From assembly GCF_904848165.1 (NCBI RefSeq), contig NZ_LR884459.1, positions 1,240,001 to 1,304,000 on the forward strand: DNA of 64,000 nt. The letters run 5' to 3'. Each line of letters starts with the position of its first letter. Position 1 is the first letter of the stretch. Below are positions 19,430 through 29,670 of the stretch, piece by piece. A program made the position numbers and the translations under genes. Origin of the DNA: Psychrobacter arenosus (lineage in GTDB: Bacteria > Pseudomonadota > Gammaproteobacteria > Pseudomonadales > Moraxellaceae). A model generated the notes under the pieces. It was given only the letters and a program-made list of their open reading frames with translations. It ran no database searches and was not told the DNA's origin.

Positions 19430-19819
19430 TTAGACGCGGCGCTTTTTGGGCGCACGGCAACCATTGTGTGGAATTGGGGTAACATCCGAAATGCTGTTAA
19501 TTTTATAACCCAATGCACCTAGTGCTCTTACCGCAGACTCACGACCCGGTCCTGGTCCTTTGACCAAAACGTCGACATTCTTAACACCATATTCCTGAGC
19601 AGCTTTACCAGCTACTTCAGCTGCGACCTGAGCCGCGAATGGTGTAGATTTGCGTGAACCGCGGAAGCCTTGCCCACCAGCGGTGGCCCAAGCCAAAGCA
19701 TTACCTTGACGATCGGTAATAGTTACAATGGTGTTATTAAAAGACGCATGGATATGGGCTACGCCCTCCGATACTGAACGACGAGTCACCTTTTTGCGAC
19801 TGCGAGTGTCTTTTGCCAT
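19430..19819 (-). CDS. rpsK: Ribosomal protein uS11
   Basis: 129-residue platform protein of the small subunit. It shows the conserved [19 protein letters not shown] and ends [11 protein letters not shown], the invariant C-terminus. It follows rpsM by 20 bp. Confidence 0.99.
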   Translation of the reverse strand: MAKDTRSRKKVTRRSVSEGVAHIHASFNNTIVTITDRQGNALAWATAGGQGFRGSRKSTPFAAQVAAEVAGKAAQEYGVKNVDVLVKGPGPGRESAVRALGALGYKINSISDVTPIPHNGCRAPKKRRV

Positions 19820-19839
19820 CTTTTAGCTTCCTAAGTTAA

Positions 19840-20196
19840 TTATCTTTTGAGAGGGCGTGTCGGACCCTTACGAGTACGAGCGTTGTTCTTGGTGTTCTGA
19901 CCTCTTACTGGCAGGTTACGACGATGGCGGATGCCACGGTAACAACCAAGATCAACTAAACGCTTAATGTTCATTGACACTTCACGACGAAGATCACCTT
20001 CGGTCATGTAGTTTGCAACTTCTGCACGGACAGCATCCAATTGTGAATCATCTAACTGACTGATTTTAGTAGTAGGAGCGATACCAACTTTTTCTAAGAT
20101 TGTCTTAGCAGTGGTACGGCCTACACCAAAAATGTAAGTTAGTGAAATCACAGCATGCTTATTATCCGGAATGTTTACGCCGGCAATACGAGCCAT
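19840..20196 (-). CDS. rpsM: Ribosomal protein uS13
   Basis: 118-residue small-subunit head protein that contacts the large subunit and P-site tRNA. The start is the ATG at 20196 ([19 protein letters not shown]), with GGAGAG upstream; a longer in-frame start adds 12 non-conserved residues. It ends [12 protein letters not shown]. It is the first gene of the alpha operon, 226 bp after rpmJ. Confidence 0.98.
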   Translation of the reverse strand: MARIAGVNIPDNKHAVISLTYIFGVGRTTAKTILEKVGIAPTTKISQLDDSQLDAVRAEVANYMTEGDLRREVSMNIKRLVDLGCYRGIRHRRNLPVRGQNTKNNARTRKGPTRPLKR

Positions 20197-20346
20197 TGAT
20201 TTCTCTCCATTGACGAAAAACACTCTTACCAACTAACTTATAGTAGTGAAGCACCATTGGCAGAGATGTCTTTCAAATTTATCGCTGATAATACCTTCTT
20301 TACTAACTACATAAAGTAAACAATAAAGGGCATAACCACGGCAAGT

Positions 20347-20368
20347 GGCGGATGATATCGCATCCGCC
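20347..20368 (-). promoter_or_regulatory. Perfect hairpin in the rpmJ-rpsM spacer
   Basis: GGCGGATG (20347-20354) and CATCCGCC (20361-20368) are exact complements with a 6-base loop. It has no T-tract. It lies 55 bp after rpmJ and about 150 bp before rpsM, the place where E. coli has the alpha-operon leader bound by S4. It could be a processing or 3'-end structure of the spc message or part of an S4 leader. Confidence 0.5.
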
Positions 20369-20422
20369 CTTAAATATCAAGTACTAAAGAGTAGTCCTCT
20401 TAAAAAGAGTGCTAGCTCTAGC

Positions 20423-20539
20423 TTAGCCTTGACGCTGTTTGTGACGAGGTTCTGCTTTGCAGATTACATGAACGCGACCTTTACGACGCACTACTTTGCA
20501 GCTGCCACAAATCTTTTTAACTGATGCTTGAACTTTCAT
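20423..20539 (-). CDS. rpmJ: Ribosomal protein bL36
   Basis: 38-residue zinc ribbon protein of the large subunit, translated here as [20 protein letters not shown] and onward to RHKQRQG. The zinc ligands are Cys11, Cys14, Cys27 and a histidine near 33, so it is the zinc-binding form. AGGAGAATGCT lies just before the ATG. It follows secY by 110 bp, the normal position at the end of the spc operon. Confidence 0.97.
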   Translation of the reverse strand: MKVQASVKKICGSCKVVRRKGRVHVICKAEPRHKQRQG

Positions 20540-20649
20540 AGCATTCTCCTAGAATAGCCATCGACCCTGAGATCGCTTTAATTATATAGCCTAGCATTAT
20601 AATATAAATAACTTAGTATACCTAACGCTGGGCTACAAGGGCAAAGCAA

Positions 20650-21993
20650 CTACTGAGCTGGTGACTGAATTAACGTCTGGTCATGGTATTGATGGGTCAT
20701 CAAATGCGCTTGCATCTGCGAGATGAAATCCATTACCACAACGACCATAATAAGTAATGACGTACCACCTAAATGGAATGGCACTCCAAAAGAGGACTGA
20801 ATAATCATCGGCATTAAACAAATCACGGTCATATAGATGGCGCCAATAAAGGTCAACCGATTTAACACATGATCTAAATAACGCTGAGTTTGCTGACCTG
20901 GACGAATACCAGGGATATAAGCCCCACTACGCTTTAGGTTTTCAGCGACTTCACGCGGACTAAATACCAATGCCGTATAAAAATAGCAGAAGAAAATAAT
21001 CATAGCGCCGAAGAGTACAAGATATAGCGGCTGTCCTGGTGACAAGACAAGCGCTACGTTTTGTAGAATCTTTTGGACCATAGTAGGGTCACTTGAATGA
21101 CCTACCCACTGCCCTAGACTCGCTGGAAACAATAATAACGAGCTGGCAAAAATCGCTGGGATAACCCCGGCCATGTTTATCTTCAGTGGTAAATGCGACT
21201 GCTGCTGAGCATAAATCTTACGACCCTGCTGCTGCTTCTGTGCATAGTTCACTGGTACTCGGCGCTGCGCTCGTTCGATATAAACAATACCGGCGGTAAC
21301 GGCAACCCCTAAGACTACAAAGATAAACAGCACAATCAGGTTCATCTGCCCCTGATTGACTTGCTCAATAGATTGCGAAATCATACCCGGCATACCGGCG
21401 ACAATACTGGCAAAGATTAGCATCGAGATGCCGTTGCCTACCCCACGTTCTGTAATCTGTTCACCAAGCCACATCAAGAACATTGCTCCGGCTACCAGTG
21501 AGGTAACGGCGGGAATGTAGAAAGTGAGCCCAGAGGACAAAGTCAGGTTTTGGCTGATCAGTCCCGCACTCATCCCAAGGGACTGTACGAGAGCTAAAGC
21601 TAAGGTACCTTGACGCGTATACTTATTCAGTTTACGACGCCCCGCTTCCCCTTCTTTTTTAAGTGCTTCTAGGGAAGGCAGTACCGCTGACATCATCTGC
21701 ACAATAATAGAGGCCGAGATATACGGCATAATACCGAGCGCCATGATAGACATACGCTCGAGTGCACCACCAGAAAACATGTTGAACATACTGAGGATAG
21801 TGTTCTCATTACGAGAGAACAAATCCGCCAGATTGACCGGGTTAATACCAGGTACAGGGATGTGAGACCCTAAACGATAAACAATCAATGCGCCGATCAA
21901 AAACAGCATTCTACTCCACAGCTCATTGTATTTACGAATAAAAGCTATAGGATTGAGCGGGATACCTGAAGAGGTCATCGATTGTTTCGCCAC
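20650..21993 (-). CDS. secY: Preprotein translocase channel subunit SecY
   Basis: 447-residue inner-membrane protein with ten transmembrane helices that forms the protein-conducting channel with SecE and SecG. Conserved signs are RLGSHIPVPGINP near the first helix, the plug region MFSGGALERMSI, and the cytoplasmic loop VYIERAQRRVPVNYAQK. It follows rplO by 4 bp, so it is tightly coupled to ribosomal protein synthesis. Confidence 0.99.
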   Translation of the reverse strand: MAKQSMTSSGIPLNPIAFIRKYNELWSRMLFLIGALIVYRLGSHIPVPGINPVNLADLFSRNENTILSMFNMFSGGALERMSIMALGIMPYISASIIVQMMSAVLPSLEALKKEGEAGRRKLNKYTRQGTLALALVQSLGMSAGLISQNLTLSSGLTFYIPAVTSLVAGAMFLMWLGEQITERGVGNGISMLIFASIVAGMPGMISQSIEQVNQGQMNLIVLFIFVVLGVAVTAGIVYIERAQRRVPVNYAQKQQQGRKIYAQQQSHLPLKINMAGVIPAIFASSLLLFPASLGQWVGHSSDPTMVQKILQNVALVLSPGQPLYLVLFGAMIIFFCYFYTALVFSPREVAENLKRSGAYIPGIRPGQQTQRYLDHVLNRLTFIGAIYMTVICLMPMIIQSSFGVPFHLGGTSLLIMVVVVMDFISQMQAHLMTHQYHDQTLIQSPAQ

Positions 21994-21997
21994 GGTC

Positions 21998-22453
21998 TTA
22001 CTCCTCGCTTGCTAGCTCTTCGATCTTGCCGCCAGCAGCTTCAATGGCTTCTTTAGCGCCTTTAGTCACTTTAACACCTTGGAAGGTGTAAGCTTTTTTC
22101 ACTTCGCCAGATAAGATGATGCGCACGCGCTTCATGTCATGACGAATGATGTTAGCCGCTTTTAAAGTCTCAACGCTTACTACGTCGCCTTCAACTTTAT
22201 TTAGCTCAGATAGACGTACTTCTGCAGTGGTCATAGCCATTTGACTGGTAAAACCAAACTTAGGAAGACGACGGTATAAAGGCATTTGACCGCCTTCAAA
22301 ACCGGCACCGATGCTAGAACCTGAACGTGACTTCTGGCCTTTAACACCACGACCACCAGTTTTGCCTAGGCCTGAACCGATACCACGGCCCTTGCGCTGT
22401 GCAGTTTTTTTAGCACCTGGTGCTGGCGATAATTCATTTAATTTAAGACCCAT
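21998..22453 (-). CDS. rplO: Ribosomal protein uL15
   Basis: 151-residue large-subunit assembly protein. The Gly-rich basic N-terminal extension ([19 protein letters not shown]) and the motif [17 protein letters not shown] are typical. Its ATG shares a base with the rpmD stop (TAATG). Confidence 0.98.
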   Translation of the reverse strand: MGLKLNELSPAPGAKKTAQRKGRGIGSGLGKTGGRGVKGQKSRSGSSIGAGFEGGQMPLYRRLPKFGFTSQMAMTTAEVRLSELNKVEGDVVSVETLKAANIIRHDMKRVRIILSGEVKKAYTFQGVKVTKGAKEAIEAAGGKIEELASEE

Positions 22454-22632
22454 TACGCGTCCTCCACTTTTACCATGTAGTTGATGCGATTAACCATACC
22501 ACGGGTAGAAGGCGTATCTTCAACTTCTACAGTATGTCTAATACGGCGTAATCCCAATCCTTTTAAGCACGCTTTGTGGCTCTTAAGGCGATGGGCACCC
22601 GATTTAATTTGAGTGACTTTCATTGTTTTCAT
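22453..22632 (-). CDS. rpmD: Ribosomal protein uL30
   Basis: 59-residue large-subunit protein. Translation gives [20 protein letters not shown], then [20 protein letters not shown] and a VKVED C-terminus, as in E. coli L30. AGGTGAG is about 8 bases upstream of the ATG at 22632. It sits between rpsE and rplO. Confidence 0.97.
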   Translation of the reverse strand: MKTMKVTQIKSGAHRLKSHKACLKGLGLRRIRHTVEVEDTPSTRGMVNRINYMVKVEDA

Positions 22633-22652
22633 CGTAACTCACCTAGTTAAGC

Positions 22653-23150
22653 TTAGCCCAAAATTTCGTCTACAGATTTACCACGTTTTGCTGCCATCTG
22701 CTCAGGAGTTGACATATCACGTAAACCGTTAAACGTCGCACGAACTACGTTAGCAGTATTGGTAGAACCATAACATTTAGTCAAGACGTCTTTAACGCCC
22801 GCGACTTCTAATACAGCACGCATTGCGCCACCAGCGATTACACCAGTACCTTCAGAGGCAGGTTGCATCAATACTTTACTGGCACCATGACGAGCTTTGA
22901 TTGGGTGGAACAAAGTAGCACCATCCAACTCAACTGTAATCATATTGCGTTTTGCAGCTTCTAGTGCTTTTTGAATAGCGGCTGGTACTTCGCGGGCTTT
23001 ACCACGACCAAAACCAACACGACCATTACCATCACCAACGACAGTTAGCGCGGTGAAAGAGAAAATACGACCACCTTTCACAACTTTTGCAACACGATCA
23101 ACAGTAACTAAGCGTTCTACTAAACCGTCTGATTGTTCAACTTTAGCCAT
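22653..23150 (-). CDS. rpsE: Ribosomal protein uS5
   Basis: 165-residue small-subunit protein involved in decoding accuracy and mRNA entry. The double-stranded RNA binding region shows [20 protein letters not shown], followed by [20 protein letters not shown]. It follows rplR by only 2 bp. Confidence 0.99.
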   Translation of the reverse strand: MAKVEQSDGLVERLVTVDRVAKVVKGGRIFSFTALTVVGDGNGRVGFGRGKAREVPAAIQKALEAAKRNMITVELDGATLFHPIKARHGASKVLMQPASEGTGVIAGGAMRAVLEVAGVKDVLTKCYGSTNTANVVRATFNGLRDMSTPEQMAAKRGKSVDEILG

Positions 23151-23152
23151 GA

Positions 23153-23503
23153 TTAAAACTCCAATCCGTTTTCGCGAGCAGCATCCGCTAGGGCTTTTAC
23201 TCGACCATGATATTTAAAACCGCTACGGTCAAAGGCAACTTTAGTGATACCAGCTGCTTTCGCACGTTCAGCGATTAACGCACCTACAGCAGTAGCGGCG
23301 TCAATATTACCTGTGGCGCCTGAACGCAAGGTGCCATCTAATGTAGAGGCCTGCGCGATCACTTCACCACCTGTTGGAGAGATAATCTGTGCATAGATAT
23401 GCTTTGGGGTGCGGTTAACCGTCAAGCGATGGACTGCAAGATGGCTGATATGGGCACGGGTTTTCTTAGCTCTACGCAGACGAGCTGCTTTTTTATCAAA
23501 CAT
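23153..23503 (-). CDS. rplR: Ribosomal protein uL18
   Basis: 116-residue 5S rRNA-binding protein. The C-terminus [20 protein letters not shown] is the family hallmark. It is 11 bp after rplF. Confidence 0.98.
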   Translation of the reverse strand: MFDKKAARLRRAKKTRAHISHLAVHRLTVNRTPKHIYAQIISPTGGEVIAQASTLDGTLRSGATGNIDAATAVGALIAERAKAAGITKVAFDRSGFKYHGRVKALADAARENGLEF

Positions 23504-23514
23504 TTCATCTCACC

Positions 23515-24048
23515 TTATTTTTTCTTAGCTTCTTTACGAACTACATGTTCGTCGCTATAGCGAATACCTTTGCCTTTATAAGGCTCTGGTGGACGGAAAC
23601 CACGGATTTTAGCCGCTGCTTGACCTAACTGCTGCTTATCATTTGATTTCAAAATGATTTCAGTTTGAGTAGGGGTTTCAGCAGTCACACCTTCAGGTAG
23701 GGTGTATTCAACAGGGTGTGAGTAACCTACGTTTAGGTTTACTTTATTACCGGCAACGTTTGCACGATAACCAACACCGATCAGCTGAAGACGACGCTCA
23801 AAACCTTCTGAGACGCCATGAACCATGTTGTTCAATAGTGAACGCATAGTACCAGTGTGCATCATTGCGTCTTTAGAGTTTTGAACAGGTGAGAGAAGTA
23901 ATGTATCTTCTTCCTGTTTTAGCTCGACCAAATCATGCAGGCGTAAAGACAACGTACCATTCTTGCCTTTAACTTCGACCTGCTGACCGTTCAAAGTAAC
24001 GCTAGTACCTTTCGGCAGCGTCACAGGGGCTTTAGCCACACGAGACAT
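23515..24048 (-). CDS. rplF: Ribosomal protein uL6
   Basis: 177-residue large-subunit protein near the factor-binding site. The start is the ATG at 24048 ([17 protein letters not shown]), with AAGGAAACTCC upstream; a longer frame reaching 24156 runs through the promoter region and is not conserved. It ends with [20 protein letters not shown]. Unusually, 408 bp separate it from rpsH, and a promoter at 24128-24156 could start transcription just before it. Confidence 0.98.
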   Translation of the reverse strand: MSRVAKAPVTLPKGTSVTLNGQQVEVKGKNGTLSLRLHDLVELKQEEDTLLLSPVQNSKDAMMHTGTMRSLLNNMVHGVSEGFERRLQLIGVGYRANVAGNKVNLNVGYSHPVEYTLPEGVTAETPTQTEIILKSNDKQQLGQAAAKIRGFRPPEPYKGKGIRYSDEHVVRKEAKKK

Positions 24049-24127
24049 AGGAGTTTCCTTAAAAAAAGAACTTAAAAAAATTAACGACTGTAAATTTGCG
24101 AAAAAACTAACGGGCGAAAAGCCGGCT

Positions 24128-24156
24128 AGTTTAGCATAATCGATCCAACTTTTCAC
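24128..24156 (-). promoter_or_regulatory. Internal promoter before rplF
   Basis: Minus strand: -35 GTGAAA (24151-24156), 17-bp spacer, -10 TAAACT (24128-24133) with an extended TGC. The sequence from the -10 on (TAAACTAGCCGGCTTTT, then CGCCCGT) resembles the region after the spc promoter at 26557. Confidence 0.55.
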
Positions 24157-24404
24157 TAAAGACTATTTGCCTATCGCTATCATTTTAGCTATTTATGTAA
24201 AATAAATGGTTAAAGGTGATATTGGAAGAAGCTATAGAGAGTTATTTAAATGCCCTACAAGCGCTAAAAAGTAATTATCATCTTATTGCGTAACCTAAAA
24301 TACTATCAATAAATATTTTAACGTTGCGCCAGACTACTAACCTTAATAACAGCTTTGCTGGAAATAAATAACTTAAATCGTGAAAAGTTGGTCAATAGAC
24401 TTGC

Positions 24405-24438
24405 TTTTCTAGACTCACACTTGGTGCAAGTCTAGAAA
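24405..24438 (-). terminator. Strong hairpin after rpsH, possible partial terminator
   Basis: TTTCTAGACT pairs perfectly with AGTCTAGAAA around a 13-14 base loop, starting about 20 bases after the rpsH stop. Downstream on the minus strand there is only AAAAGC, not a T-tract, so it may be a processing or stability element instead of a true terminator. Confidence 0.4.
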
Positions 24439-24456
24439 GTAAAGTGTGCGGTTAGC

Positions 24457-24855
24457 TTAAGCAACAAACGCGATGATTTCACCGCCGATGCCCGCTGCAC
24501 GTGCAGCACGATCGCTCATGATGCCTTGGCTGGTTGAGACAATTGCCACACCCATACCCTGCTTCACTACTGGGATCGCATCTTTACCACGGTACTGACG
24601 AAGACCAGGACGGCTGAAGCGTTGGATGCTTTCAATAACCGGCTTGCCTTGATAGTACTTAAGTTCAACAGATAACGTAGCTTTGTTGTTGTCTTCTTCA
24701 GTGATAGAAGCTGACGATACAAAACCTTCACTAACTAGCAAGTCAGCAATTGACTTACGTAGGTTAGAGCTTGGCATTTCAACGGTGACTTTATTAGCCA
24801 TTTGACCGTTACGAATACGCGTTAGCATATCCGCGACTGTATCTTGCATACTCAT
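24457..24855 (-). CDS. rpsH: Ribosomal protein uS8
   Basis: 132-residue small-subunit core protein; in E. coli it represses the spc operon by binding the rplE region of the message. It starts [18 protein letters not shown] and shows [20 protein letters not shown] near the C-terminus. It is 11 bp after rpsN. Confidence 0.98.
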   Translation of the reverse strand: MSMQDTVADMLTRIRNGQMANKVTVEMPSSNLRKSIADLLVSEGFVSSASITEEDNNKATLSVELKYYQGKPVIESIQRFSRPGLRQYRGKDAIPVVKQGMGVAIVSTSQGIMSDRAARAAGIGGEIIAFVA

Positions 24856-24866
24856 GTAATTACTCC

Positions 24867-25172
24867 TTACCAGCTAGCTTTACGAACACCAGGCACATCG
24901 CCTTGCATGACACGTTCACGTAACATATTACGTGATAAGCCAAACTTGCGGAAGTAACCGTGAGGACGACCAGTGATTGCACAGCGGTTGCGCAGACGAA
25001 CTGGTGATGAGTTGCGTGGAAGAGCTTGTAGCTCTAACATTGCGTCCATACGTTCTTCATCGCTTGCATTTGAATCACTGATGATGCTTTTTAGCTTAAT
25101 ACGCTGTTCAGCATATTTAGCAACCATTTTTTCGCGTTTCAATTCGCGATTAATCATGCTCTTCTTTGCCAT
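24867..25172 (-). CDS. rpsN: Ribosomal protein uS14
   Basis: 101-residue small-subunit head protein. It is the long, zinc-free form: the C-terminal region [20 protein letters not shown] has one cysteine and no CxxC pairs. It lies 12 bp after rplE. Confidence 0.98.
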   Translation of the reverse strand: MAKKSMINRELKREKMVAKYAEQRIKLKSIISDSNASDEERMDAMLELQALPRNSSPVRLRNRCAITGRPHGYFRKFGLSRNMLRERVMQGDVPGVRKASW

Positions 25173-25184
25173 AACGTCTTTACC

Positions 25185-25721
25185 TTATTTAAATGGGAAG
25201 CCGAAAGCTTTAAGTAACGCACGACCTTGCTCATCAGTTTCCGCTGAGGTAGTGATGGTGACATCAAGACCACGAAGACGATCAATCTTGTCATATTCTA
25301 CTTCTGGGAATACGATTTGTTCTTTGATGCCCAATGAGTAGTTACCACGGCCATCAAATGCTTTCGGTGAAAAACCACGGAAGTCACGGATACGTGGAAT
25401 CGCAATGGCAACGAGACGATCTAAGAACTCGTACATCTGCTCACCGCGTAGCGTTACTTTACAGCCAATTGGCCATTCTTCACGAATCTTAAATCCAGCA
25501 ACAGATTTACGAGCTTTAGTGATGACTGGCTTCTGACCGGCAATAGCGGTCATGTCTGCCACTGCGCCTTCAAGCAATTTCTTGTCTTGAGAAGCACCGC
25601 CAACACCCATGTTTAATGTGATTTTAGTAATTTTTGGAACTTGCATCACATTTTCTAAACCAAGCTCTTCTTTGATTTGTTGCTTGAGTTGGTCGTTATA
25701 TAAAGATTTTAATCTTGCCAT
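25185..25721 (-). CDS. rplE: Ribosomal protein uL5
   Basis: 178-residue 5S rRNA-binding protein of the central protuberance. Conserved segments are [40 protein letters not shown] and [20 protein letters not shown]. Two ATGs are possible (25727 and 25721). The second, MARLKSLYN, agrees better with family length and has GGG-type pairing about 10 bases upstream. Confidence 0.97.
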   Translation of the reverse strand: MARLKSLYNDQLKQQIKEELGLENVMQVPKITKITLNMGVGGASQDKKLLEGAVADMTAIAGQKPVITKARKSVAGFKIREEWPIGCKVTLRGEQMYEFLDRLVAIAIPRIRDFRGFSPKAFDGRGNYSLGIKEQIVFPEVEYDKIDRLRGLDVTITTSAETDEQGRALLKAFGFPFK

Positions 25722-25742
25722 TACCATTACACCCTTAGTGTC

Positions 25743-26060
25743 TTACGCAGTCGCCACAACTTCACCAGTTGAACGGTAAACACGGTTTTTAGTACCGTCT
25801 TCGCCGACCTGGTAAGCTATACGGTCTGCTTTTTGGGTTTGCGCATTAAAGAATGCGACATTAGAAATATGCAGAAAAGCTTCTTGCTTAACGATGCCGC
25901 CTTCAACGCCAGCTGCCTGGTTAGGCTTCTGATGTTTAGTGACAATGTTAATGCCTTCAACTTTAATGCGATCCGCTTTAACAGCTAAAACGGTACCTTG
26001 TTTGCCTTTGTCTTTACCAGCAATAACAATTACCGAATCGCCTTTACGTAATTTAGCCAT
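25743..26060 (-). CDS. rplX: Ribosomal protein uL24
   Basis: 105-residue assembly initiator of the large subunit. The KOW motif at the N-terminus is clear: KGDSVIVIAGKDKGKQGTVL. It is 9 bp after rplN. Confidence 0.98.
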   Translation of the reverse strand: MAKLRKGDSVIVIAGKDKGKQGTVLAVKADRIKVEGINIVTKHQKPNQAAGVEGGIVKQEAFLHISNVAFFNAQTQKADRIAYQVGEDGTKNRVYRSTGEVVATA

Positions 26061-26069
26061 GGGTTACCT

Positions 26070-26438
26070 CTACAGTACTTCTGGTGCTAGTGATACAATT
26101 TTCATAAACTGATCACCACGTAGTTCACGAGTTACCGGTCCAAAAATACGAGTTGCAATCGGCGCTTTGTTTTGGTTTAACAAAACAGCTGCGTTATCGT
26201 CAAAACGAATGACTGAGCCATCGGGACGGCGCACGCCTTTTTTGGTACGGACGACTACTGCATTCATGACATCGCCTTTTTTGACGCGGCCACGAGGAAT
26301 AGCTTCTTTTACGGTTACTTTAATGATATCGCCAACTGATGCATAACGACGATGTGACCCGCCCAGTACTTTAATACACTGAACACGTCTTGCACCGCTG
26401 TTGTCTGCAACTTCCAGCATACTTTCAGTCTGAATCAT
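26070..26438 (-). CDS. rplN: Ribosomal protein uL14
   Basis: 122-residue large-subunit protein at the subunit interface. The start is the ATG at 26438 ([20 protein letters not shown]), which gives the family length; a frame reaching 26477 adds 13 unrelated residues. The segment [19 protein letters not shown] is typical. It is the first gene of the spc operon, with its own promoter at 26557-26585. Confidence 0.98.
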   Translation of the reverse strand: MIQTESMLEVADNSGARRVQCIKVLGGSHRRYASVGDIIKVTVKEAIPRGRVKKGDVMNAVVVRTKKGVRRPDGSVIRFDDNAAVLLNQNKAPIATRIFGPVTRELRGDQFMKIVSLAPEVL

Positions 26439-26556
26439 TGCGTTACTCCAACTTAATGAGCAAAAAAAGCCATCCACTGCCGCGCTCTACTCTCTTAAGC
26501 ATACGCTTTATGCAGAGTAAATAGAAGACGGGCGACCTTTATATAAAAAGGCGGCT

Positions 26557-26585
26557 AGTTTAACAGCTTCCGGCTTTAATTGCAA
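26557..26585 (-). promoter_or_regulatory. Promoter of the spc operon (rplN onwards)
   Basis: Minus strand: TTGCAA (26580-26585), 17-bp spacer, TAAACT (26557-26562) preceded by TGT (extended -10). The region after the -10 is GC-rich (AGCCGCC), as expected for a growth-rate controlled promoter. It lies in the 152-bp rpsQ-rplN gap, where E. coli also has the spc promoter. Confidence 0.72.
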
Positions 26586-26590
26586 TTTAC

Positions 26591-26866
26591 TTAAATTTTA
26601 ACGGCAGTCTCGAGGATATCGACTAAAGCCCAAGCTTTAGTTTTCGAGATTGGTCGTGTCTCTTTGATTCGAACTAGATCGCCTTGCTGGCAAACGTTGT
26701 CTTCATCATGTGCTTTAATCTTGGTAGAGCGGCGTAGTTGTTTACCATACAACGGGTGACGAACTTTACGCTCAACCAATACGGTGATAGATTTGTCCAT
26801 TTTATTGCTGACAACTCTACCAGTTACCATGCCAACATCTTGGCTAGTTTGATTGTTTTCGCTCAT
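26591..26866 (-). CDS. rpsQ: Ribosomal protein uS17
   Basis: 91-residue early-binding small-subunit protein. Family motifs are [20 protein letters not shown] and the C-terminal [17 protein letters not shown]. Its ATG overlaps the rpmC stop by 4 bases. It is the last gene of the S10 operon. Confidence 0.98.
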   Translation of the reverse strand: MSENNQTSQDVGMVTGRVVSNKMDKSITVLVERKVRHPLYGKQLRRSTKIKAHDEDNVCQQGDLVRIKETRPISKTKAWALVDILETAVKI

Positions 26867-27060
26867 GCGTCGCCTCGTTGTTTCTCGTTAATCAAAGTCT
26901 TGATACTAGCAATCATACGACGATTGCTTTTGACTTCATGGGTGCCACCCAACTGACCAGTTGCTTTAGCCATACGAATACGGAAAGCATCAAGTTGCTT
27001 TTCATCAAGTAACTGGGTCAGTTCTTCTACTGTTTTGTCTCGTAATTCACTGATCTTCAT
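26863..27060 (-). CDS. rpmC: Ribosomal protein uL29
   Basis: 65-residue helical protein at the tunnel exit, next to the SRP and trigger factor binding site. It starts [20 protein letters not shown]. Its ATG shares a base with the rplP stop (TAATG). Confidence 0.98.
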   Translation of the reverse strand: MKISELRDKTVEELTQLLDEKQLDAFRIRMAKATGQLGGTHEVKSNRRMIASIKTLINEKQRGDA

Positions 27061-27473
27061 TACATTATCGTCCGCTTAACAATGGTAGTTTTGAAGGGTA
27101 GCTTAGCTGCTGCAAGCGTTAACGCTTCACGAGCAAGCTCTTCTGAAACCCCTTCGATTTCATATAGCACTTTACCAGGCTTAATTTCGCAAACCCAGTA
27201 TTCAACAGGACCTTTACCTTTACCCATACGTACTTCTAGTGGCTTGTTGGTAATTGGCTTGTCTGGGAAGACACGAATCCAAATTTTACCACCACGTTTG
27301 ATACGACGAGTAATTGTACGACGGGCAGCTTCGATCTGACGAGCAGTCATGCGGCCACGTGTAAGAGATTTTAGACCAATTTGACCAAATGCAACGGTGC
27401 TACCACGATGGGCTAAACCCGTGTTACGACCTTTATGCATTTTGCGAAACTTGGTACGTTTTGGTTGTAACAT
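27060..27473 (-). CDS. rplP: Ribosomal protein uL16
   Basis: 137-residue protein near the A site. It starts [20 protein letters not shown] and contains [19 protein letters not shown] and the [12 protein letters not shown] motif. The arginine in that region is a known hydroxylation target in some gammaproteobacteria. It is 3 bp after rpsC. Confidence 0.99.
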   Translation of the reverse strand: MLQPKRTKFRKMHKGRNTGLAHRGSTVAFGQIGLKSLTRGRMTARQIEAARRTITRRIKRGGKIWIRVFPDKPITNKPLEVRMGKGKGPVEYWVCEIKPGKVLYEIEGVSEELAREALTLAAAKLPFKTTIVKRTIM

Positions 27474-27476
27474 AGT

Positions 27477-28202
27477 TTAACCTCTGTCTGAGTTTCGACG
27501 GTTTCCACCACGACCACGGCGTTTCGGCGCGCGAGCCTGCTCTTCTTTGACGGGATTGTAGACACTGTTCATACCGTCTAGGATTTCCCCACGGAAAACC
27601 CAAACTTTAACACCGATGGTGCCATAAGTTGTTTCGGCACGAACTGAAGCATAATCGATGTCAGCACGTAGTGTATGTAATGGTACGCGACCTTCACGAT
27701 ACCACTCGGTACGAGCAATTTCAGCACCGCCTAAACGGCCAGATAGCTCAACTTTGATACCTTGGGCACCAGAACGCATGCTGTTCTGTACGGCGCGCTT
27801 CATAGCACGACGGAACATAACACGGCGCTCAAGCTGACTTGCGATACCATCAGCCACCAAACGAGCATCAAGATCAGGAGAGGTAATCTCTTCGATATTG
27901 ACCTGGGCAGGAACACCCATCATTTTGGTTAGCTCTTTTTGTAACTTCTCAATGTCTTCGCCTTTTTTACCAATCACGATACCTGGACGGGCAGTCGCGA
28001 TAGTAATTTTGGCAGCACCCGTAGGACGCTCAATGGTGATACCACTGATCATCGCATTGTCTAGACGCTTACGTAGAAACGTGCGGACTTGGATGTCGTT
28101 GATTAGGTATTCTGAATACTGTTTAGGATCAGCATACCAGTTGGCATTATGCTTTTTGACAACGCCAAGACGGATTCCGATTGGATGTACTTTTTGACCC
28201 AT
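27477..28202 (-). CDS. rpsC: Ribosomal protein uS3
   Basis: 241-residue small-subunit head protein at the mRNA entry tunnel. The KH domain motif [18 protein letters not shown] is around residues 74-91. The basic, Gly/Arg-rich tail ([17 protein letters not shown]) is longer than minimal S3 forms. Confidence 0.98.
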   Translation of the reverse strand: MGQKVHPIGIRLGVVKKHNANWYADPKQYSEYLINDIQVRTFLRKRLDNAMISGITIERPTGAAKITIATARPGIVIGKKGEDIEKLQKELTKMMGVPAQVNIEEITSPDLDARLVADGIASQLERRVMFRRAMKRAVQNSMRSGAQGIKVELSGRLGGAEIARTEWYREGRVPLHTLRADIDYASVRAETTYGTIGVKVWVFRGEILDGMNSVYNPVKEEQARAPKRRGRGGNRRNSDRG

Positions 28203-28205
28203 GAG

Positions 28206-28535
28206 TTATTCTCCTACCTTGATAGTGATGTGACAGGTACGCTTACTGATACGATCAGCACGACCTTTGGCACGTGGTAGGATACGCTTTAGCGTGATGC
28301 CTTCATCAACATAGATGGTTGATACTTTAAGAGCATCAATATCTAAGCCATGGTTATTTTCGGCATTAGCGATAGCAGAGTTAAGGCATTTCTTAACAAA
28401 GACAGCGCCTTTTTTATTGCTAAAAGTCAAGATATCCAAAGCACGTTCGATTGGTTTGCCACGAACTTCATCGGCGACAAGTCTAACTTTTTGTGCCGAA
28501 ATGGCGGCACCGCGTAGTTTTGCAGTTACTTCCAT
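28206..28535 (-). CDS. rplV: Ribosomal protein uL22
   Basis: 109-residue protein whose hairpin lines the exit tunnel. The start is the ATG at 28535 ([20 protein letters not shown]); an in-frame GTG three codons upstream is less likely. [20 protein letters not shown] forms the tunnel hairpin region. AGGTG is about 8 bases upstream. Confidence 0.98.
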   Translation of the reverse strand: MEVTAKLRGAAISAQKVRLVADEVRGKPIERALDILTFSNKKGAVFVKKCLNSAIANAENNHGLDIDALKVSTIYVDEGITLKRILPRAKGRADRISKRTCHITIKVGE

Positions 28536-28544
28536 AATGAGCAC

Positions 28545-28820
28545 CTATCTCTTAGCTTTTTTGTCAATGCCATGACCGCGATACGTACGGGTCGGGGCAA
28601 ATTCACCTAGTTTGTGACCAACCATTTGCTCACTAACAATGACAGGTACATGTGTACGGCCATTATGAACAGAAATCGTTAGGCCAACCATTTGTGGCAG
28701 AATCATCGAACGACGCGACCAAGTTTTGATCGGTTTACGCGAGTTTGAGTCTAAAGCTTTTTCAACTTTGGCAAACAAGTGCGCATCGATGAATGGACCT
28801 TTTTTCAATGAACGAGGCAT
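28545..28820 (-). CDS. rpsS: Ribosomal protein uS19
   Basis: 91-residue small-subunit head protein. It starts [20 protein letters not shown] and shows [17 protein letters not shown]. Nine bases separate it from rplV. Confidence 0.99.
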   Translation of the reverse strand: MPRSLKKGPFIDAHLFAKVEKALDSNSRKPIKTWSRRSMILPQMVGLTISVHNGRTHVPVIVSEQMVGHKLGEFAPTRTYRGHGIDKKAKR

Positions 28821-28831
28821 GAAATTTTCCT

Positions 28832-29659
28832 TTATTTCTTGGCGCGACGGCGACGGATGATCATACTGTCAGTACGCTTATTATGACGCGTTTTAAGACC
28901 TTTAGTCTTCTGACCCCATGGGCTAGTTGGATGTTTACCCATATTACGACCTTCACCACCACCATGTGGGTGATCAACTGGGTTCATTGCTGTACCACGT
29001 ACCGTAGGACGGATACCGCGCCAGCGTGATGCGCCCGCTTTACCAAGTGATTTTAGGTTGTTTTCAGTGTTTGATACTTCACCGATAACAGCACGGCAGT
29101 TTACGTGAACGCGGCGAGTTTCACCTGAACGTAGACGTAAAATAGCGTAAGTACCGTCACGGCCTAGTAGCTGAACTGCAGCACCCGCAGAGCGAGCCAT
29201 CTGTGCACCTTTACCGATTTTAAGTTCGATATTATGGATTACAGTACCTACTGGGATGTTTTTCAGTGGTAAGCAGTTACCTGGACGAATTGGTGAAGTC
29301 TCACCAGACATTACAGCATCGCCAACGGCTAATTTCTTAGCAGCGATGATATAACGGCGTTCGCCATCAGCATACTTAAGTAGAGCAATGTGTGCAGTAC
29401 GGTTTGGATCGTATTCAATACGCTCAACCACTGCTGGAATGCCATCTTTAGTACGTTTGAAGTCGATGATACGATAATGTTGCTTATGACCACCGCCAAT
29501 GTGACGAGTAGTGATACGGCCATTATTGTTACGACCACCTGACTTGCTTCTTGATTCTACAAGCGGAGCATACGGACGACCTTTATAAAGGTGTGGATGC
29601 ACCACTTTTTCAACAAAACGGCGGCCAGGGGATGTTGGCTTTGCTTTTACGATAGGCAT
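28832..29659 (-). CDS. rplB: Ribosomal protein uL2
   Basis: 275-residue protein needed for subunit association and peptidyl-transferase assembly. The conserved [19 protein letters not shown] contains the functionally important histidine. It starts [16 protein letters not shown]. Confidence 0.99.
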   Translation of the reverse strand: MPIVKAKPTSPGRRFVEKVVHPHLYKGRPYAPLVESRSKSGGRNNNGRITTRHIGGGHKQHYRIIDFKRTKDGIPAVVERIEYDPNRTAHIALLKYADGERRYIIAAKKLAVGDAVMSGETSPIRPGNCLPLKNIPVGTVIHNIELKIGKGAQMARSAGAAVQLLGRDGTYAILRLRSGETRRVHVNCRAVIGEVSNTENNLKSLGKAGASRWRGIRPTVRGTAMNPVDHPHGGGEGRNMGKHPTSPWGQKTKGLKTRHNKRTDSMIIRRRRAKK

Positions 29660-29670
29660 GAGTGTAATCC

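Larger units (their letters stand above)
24049..24456. other. 408-bp non-coding gap inside the spc operon (rpsH to rplF)
   Basis: Neighbouring spc genes here are 2-21 bp apart, so this gap stands out. No reading frame with family features was found. Next to the rpsH stop is a strong hairpin (24405-24438). Near rplF is a promoter (24128-24156). The AT-rich middle shows no terminal inverted repeats or transposase remnant. Confidence 0.7.

Noticed and set aside
24049..24156. N-terminal extension of rplF to 24156
   Set aside because: The extra residues overlap the promoter and are not found in L6; the ATG at 24048 has a good ribosome binding site and the family N-terminus.
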